Positions 61,014 through 64,000 of a DNA stretch of 64,000 nt are shown in pieces; the stretch's first letter is position 1; each line of letters begins with the position of its first letter. The translations under genes and the position numbers were made by a program. This DNA comes from Atlantibacter sp. RC6. GTDB lineage: Bacteria; Pseudomonadota; Gammaproteobacteria; Enterobacterales; Enterobacteriaceae. Under the pieces are notes generated by a model. That model saw nothing but the letters and a program-made list of their open reading frames with translations. It was not told the DNA's origin and searched no databases. The stretch spans positions 1-64,000 of the forward strand of contig NZ_JACHZE010000002.1 of the NCBI RefSeq assembly GCF_014193285.1, in the 5' to 3' direction.

Positions 61014-61810
61014 CAGTAGACAAAGCTCACCGGGGCTGCGCCCGCGGGATGGGGCAGAATGCCCATAGGAATACCGTAGATCCGCTCCAGAGTTTCGCTG
61101 TGCATCATGGCAGCAGGCTCCCCCTGGGCAATCATTTCGCCGCCGCGCAGCGCCACCAGATAATCACAATAGCGCGCCGCCATGTTGATATCGTGCAGCA
61201 CGGCGATCACCGTTAAGCCTTTTTGCTGGCTCAGGCGATGGATCAGCGCCAGCACGTCCACCTGGTGGGCGATATCCAGCGCCGATGTCGGTTCATCCAG
61301 TAATAAACAGCGGCTGTCCTGGGCCACCAGCATCGCAATCCACACCCGCTGGCGCTCGCCGCCGGACAGGCTGTCCACCAGGCGATGGGCAAACGGCTTC
61401 AGCCCCACCAGCTCGATCGCCTCTTCCACTTTCTCACGATCGGCGACGCCGAAACGCCCTAACGCGCCGTGCCACGGATAGCGGCCAATCGCCACCAGTT
61501 CACGCACCGTCATGCCTTCGGCGGGCGGTAGCTGTTGTGGCAGATAGGCCACCTGGCGGGCAAAGGCTTTGCTGGTCCACTGGTCAAGCGGCAAATCGTT
61601 AAGCCGCAGATCGCCATCGGACGGCTTCTGATGGCGGCCAAGCATTTTCAACAGGGTGGATTTCCCGGAACCGTTGTGGCCGATCAGGCCCGTCACTTTA
61701 CCCACAGGAAAGGTCAATGAGAGCGGGTGAAGCAGCGTTCGGCCTGGCACCCGGAAGGTGATATCGCGCAGAGAAAAGGTGGTATCGGGATGCGTCTGTT
61801 TATCCTGCAT
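61013..61810 (-). CDS. fhuC: Fe(3+)-hydroxamate importer ATP-binding protein FhuC
   Basis: ATPase driving FhuB transport. The 265-residue protein (E. coli 265) has Walker A GHNGSGKST (44-52), signature LSGGERQRVWIAML, Walker B CLLLDEPTSALD and the switch histidine in AVLHDINMA. I chose MQDKQTHPDTTFSLRD to match E. coli; an ATG two codons earlier (MTMQDK) is possible. Its stop overlaps the fhuD start by one base. Confidence 0.96.
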   Translation of the reverse strand: MQDKQTHPDTTFSLRDITFRVPGRTLLHPLSLTFPVGKVTGLIGHNGSGKSTLLKMLGRHQKPSDGDLRLNDLPLDQWTSKAFARQVAYLPQQLPPAEGMTVRELVAIGRYPWHGALGRFGVADREKVEEAIELVGLKPFAHRLVDSLSGGERQRVWIAMLVAQDSRCLLLDEPTSALDIAHQVDVLALIHRLSQQKGLTVIAVLHDINMAARYCDYLVALRGGEMIAQGEPAAMMHSETLERIYGIPMGILPHPAGAAPVSFVY

Positions 61811-61823
61811 AGTCATCAACTTG

Positions 61824-61848
61824 ATAAAGGGCACGGCGAACCGTGCCC
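61824..61848 (-). terminator. fhuA-fhuC intergenic attenuator
   Basis: On the minus strand GGGCACGG-TTCG-CCGTGCCC (8 bp, UUCG loop) is followed by TTTATC between fhuA and fhuC. A partial terminator here would let the abundant receptor outnumber the inner-membrane importer. Confidence 0.65.
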
Positions 61849-61857
61849 GAAAACGGA

Positions 61858-64000
61858 TCAGAAACGGAAGGTCGCGGTCGCGACAACCTGACGTTCCGCG
61901 CCCCAGAAGCAACCATAGGTATTGAAGCAGCTGGCGACGTATTCACGATCGAACAGATTGTTCACGTGTAGCGCCACGTTGGAGCCGGCCATGCCCACGC
62001 GAGCCAGGTCATAGCGGACCAGCGCATCCACCAGGGTGTAGCTGCCGACTTTAAAGGAGTTCGCCGGATCGCCGTAGCTGGAGCTGGTATAGCGAACGCC
62101 GGTGCCCAGAGTCAGGCCGGAGAGCGGGCCGTCAAACATGGTGTAATCGCCCCACAGGGATGCCATGTGTTTTGGCACCTGAGCCGGGGTGTTGCCCTTG
62201 TAGTTGGTGTCGGTGGTGTATTCCGCATCGGTATAGGTGTAAGAACCTACCATGTTGATGTTGGCGGAAAGCGCCGCTTTGGCTTCCAGCTCAACGCCGC
62301 GCGCGCGGATCTCGCCGCCTTCAACCGAGAAGAACGAGCCCGCAGGGTCGGCCATCAGGTTGTTGGTTTTGGTCAGCTGGTACACCGCGCCGGTCAGCAC
62401 GATCGGACGATCTTCCGGTACGTACTTCACACCCGCTTCGTACTGTTTGCCTTTCGACGGCGCGAAGATGCTGCCATTCGCACCCACGGTAGAAGCCGGT
62501 TCGAAGGATTCGCTGTAGCTGAAGTACGGCGTCACGCCGTTGTCGAACAGGTAGTTCACACCGCCGCGCCAGGTGAATTCGTTATCATTGCGCGAGTGCT
62601 GGATATTCGCTTCACGATCCAGCGAATCCTGCTCCGCCCAGTCGTAACGGCCACCCAGGGTCACCAGCACCTTGTCCCACTGCGCCTGATCCTGCACGTA
62701 CACGCCGGTCTGTTTTTGCTTGTTCAGCACCCGGTAAGCCGCGCCTGGGCCAGGGTGAGCGCCGAAATCAAAGTCGCTGCGGTCGAGGTTGTAGATATCC
62801 GATGACGCCACAGAACCCGCCCAGCCAAACCAGGAATTGATGTCGTTACGCATGCGCATAAAGTCGACGCCGGTCAGCAGGGTGTGGTCCACGGAGCCGG
62901 TTGCAAAGGTGCTTTGCAGTTGGGTATCTACCGCGAAGTTCTCTAATTTCTCGTAGTCGTCCACATAACGGCGCGTCAGGGTATGGCCCCATTCTGACGG
63001 CGCGATAGTTGCGCAGGGGCTGTTAGCCGGATCGCCGGTGTACAGCGGGTCAGAACACATGCCATAGCCGTAAACGCTGTGCTGCGACGTTTTGTTTTGC
63101 GCATAACGCAGATTCTGACGCACGGTAAAGGTGTCGTTAAAGCCATGTTCGAAGCTATAACCCACCATTTTCTCGTTACGTGAATAGGTATTGTTTTCCG
63201 CGCCTTCGTTGAAATCGGTCGGCAGACGGCTACCGTTTGGCAGCGTGGTGACCGTGCCCTCTTTCGGCAACCAGCCGTAATAGCCGGTTTCCGGCTCGTT
63301 CTGGAAGTAAGAGAGGAAGGTAAAGTTGGTTTTGTCATCGGGACGCCAGCTAAACGATGGCGCGATGGCGTAACGCTGCTCTTCCGCGCCCTGCTGCTGG
63401 GCATTCGCCGAGCGCGCCAGGCCGGTTAAGCGATACGAGTAAACCCCGTCTTCATCCAGCGCATCGCTGAAATCAAAACCGGTCTGATACAGGCTGTCGG
63501 TGCCCATTTTGAACTGGACTTCATACAGCGGCTCGGTGGTCGGGCGCTTGCTGACCATGTTCAACAGGCCGCCTGGGTTGCTCTTTCCGTACAGTACGGA
63601 AACCGGACCGCGCAGCACTTCGGCGCGCTCCAGCATATAAGGGTCAATCACCGCATCGTTATAGAAGTTGCCCTGCATCTTCAGGCCGTTGAGATAGTTA
63701 TTCTGGCTCTGGCCGTCGGCTGCGAAACCGCGAATGATCAGGTAGTCATAGGTATTCGATGCGCCACGGGTTCCCACGGCGACGCCTGGCGTGTAGCTCA
63801 GGGCTTCTTTCACAGATTTCGGCTGGTGCAGCGCCATCTCTTCAGCAGTTACCACGGAAATCGACTGCGGCGCCTTCTGGATGGGGGTATCTGTTTTGGT
63901 GGCGGTGGCAGACTGTCTGGCCGCAATGGTGGCCGCCGGGCCCCATGCGCTTTCCTGCGGAGCCGCTGCGGTAACCGTGATGGTATCTTCTTTCTGGGTG
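61858..64000 (-). CDS. fhuA: TonB-dependent ferrichrome receptor FhuA, 5' end missing
   Basis: Outer-membrane receptor and gate for ferrichrome (and phage/colicin entry in E. coli). About 714 codons are present in frame to the window end; the signal peptide and first mature residues lie outside. The TonB box DTITVTAA is near the visible N-terminus, then the plug domain (to about residue 160 of the visible part: PQSISVVTAEEMALHQPKSV, RGPVSVLYGKSNPGGLLNMV) and a 22-strand barrel ending VVATATFRF. Barrel loops differ from E. coli FhuA (for example GMCSDPLYTGDPANSPCAT), consistent with a phage-exposed surface. It heads fhuACDB; the Fur box is beyond the window. Confidence 0.96.
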   Translation of the reverse strand, partial: TQKEDTITVTAAAPQESAWGPAATIAARQSATATKTDTPIQKAPQSISVVTAEEMALHQPKSVKEALSYTPGVAVGTRGASNTYDYLIIRGFAADGQSQNNYLNGLKMQGNFYNDAVIDPYMLERAEVLRGPVSVLYGKSNPGGLLNMVSKRPTTEPLYEVQFKMGTDSLYQTGFDFSDALDEDGVYSYRLTGLARSANAQQQGAEEQRYAIAPSFSWRPDDKTNFTFLSYFQNEPETGYYGWLPKEGTVTTLPNGSRLPTDFNEGAENNTYSRNEKMVGYSFEHGFNDTFTVRQNLRYAQNKTSQHSVYGYGMCSDPLYTGDPANSPCATIAPSEWGHTLTRRYVDDYEKLENFAVDTQLQSTFATGSVDHTLLTGVDFMRMRNDINSWFGWAGSVASSDIYNLDRSDFDFGAHPGPGAAYRVLNKQKQTGVYVQDQAQWDKVLVTLGGRYDWAEQDSLDREANIQHSRNDNEFTWRGGVNYLFDNGVTPYFSYSESFEPASTVGANGSIFAPSKGKQYEAGVKYVPEDRPIVLTGAVYQLTKTNNLMADPAGSFFSVEGGEIRARGVELEAKAALSANINMVGSYTYTDAEYTTDTNYKGNTPAQVPKHMASLWGDYTMFDGPLSGLTLGTGVRYTSSSYGDPANSFKVGSYTLVDALVRYDLARVGMAGSNVALHVNNLFDREYVASCFNTYGCFWGAERQVVATATFRF

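Overview
The window is a chromosomal segment of a member of the Enterobacteriaceae. Almost every gene has a recognisable E. coli/Salmonella-type counterpart of near-identical length, in the conserved order that runs from the 16S gene of an rRNA operon (rrnH position) to the fhu locus, read here in the reverse direction. A few departures from E. coli K-12 argue against E. coli itself and suggest an Enterobacter/Klebsiella/Kosakonia-like relative: a cytochrome c gene behind tilS, no yaeF between nlpE and proS, a carbohydrate cluster between map and glnD, and a flavodoxin-fold reductase/LysR pair between hemL and fhuB. The genus cannot be fixed from the sequence alone.

Layout. 1-390: 5' end of a 16S rRNA gene on the minus strand, with its leader (boxB, boxA, boxC) and tandem P2 and P1 promoters. 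394-9129: gmhB, the methionine importer metNIQ behind MetJ-type boxes, rcsF-trmO, proS, nlpE, arfB-yaeQ, and yaeP-rof. 9173-13336 (minus): yaeR-tilS-cytochrome c and ldcC. 13451-32901 (minus): the envelope/replication/translation block, in transcription order rpsB-tsf-pyrH-frr-dxr-uppS-cdsA-rseP-bamA-skp-lpxD-fabZ-lpxA-lpxB-rnhB-dnaE-accA. It couples ribosome supply, isoprenoid and phospholipid synthesis, outer-membrane assembly and lipid A synthesis. 33221: map, divergent from rpsB.

34100-42130 is the main accessory region: seven genes on the plus strand between map and glnD, which are neighbours in E. coli. They encode an FGGY sugar kinase, a D-2-hydroxyacid dehydrogenase, a zinc-dependent polyol/sugar-acid dehydrogenase, a KduD-like SDR, a Gnt-family permease, an Eda-like KDPG aldolase and a UxuR/FadR-type GntR regulator. 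The set reads as a self-contained route that imports a sugar acid or ketosugar acid, rearranges it by oxidation and reduction, phosphorylates it and cleaves a KDPG-type product to pyruvate and glyceraldehyde 3-phosphate. The substrate cannot be read from the sequence. Repeated TTGGTAG motifs upstream of the first gene are candidate operators.

42249-56294 returns to the conserved backbone: glnD, dapD, yaeH, cdaR, degP (sigma-E promoter), dgt, mtn-btuF-yadS, erpA, clcA and hemL. 56334-58102 holds the divergent reductase/LysR pair with a shared promoter region containing a direct repeat. 58135-64000 is the ferrichrome uptake operon fhuACDB on the minus strand, with fhuA cut by the window end. 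No tRNA gene, insertion sequence, integrase or CRISPR array was recognised.
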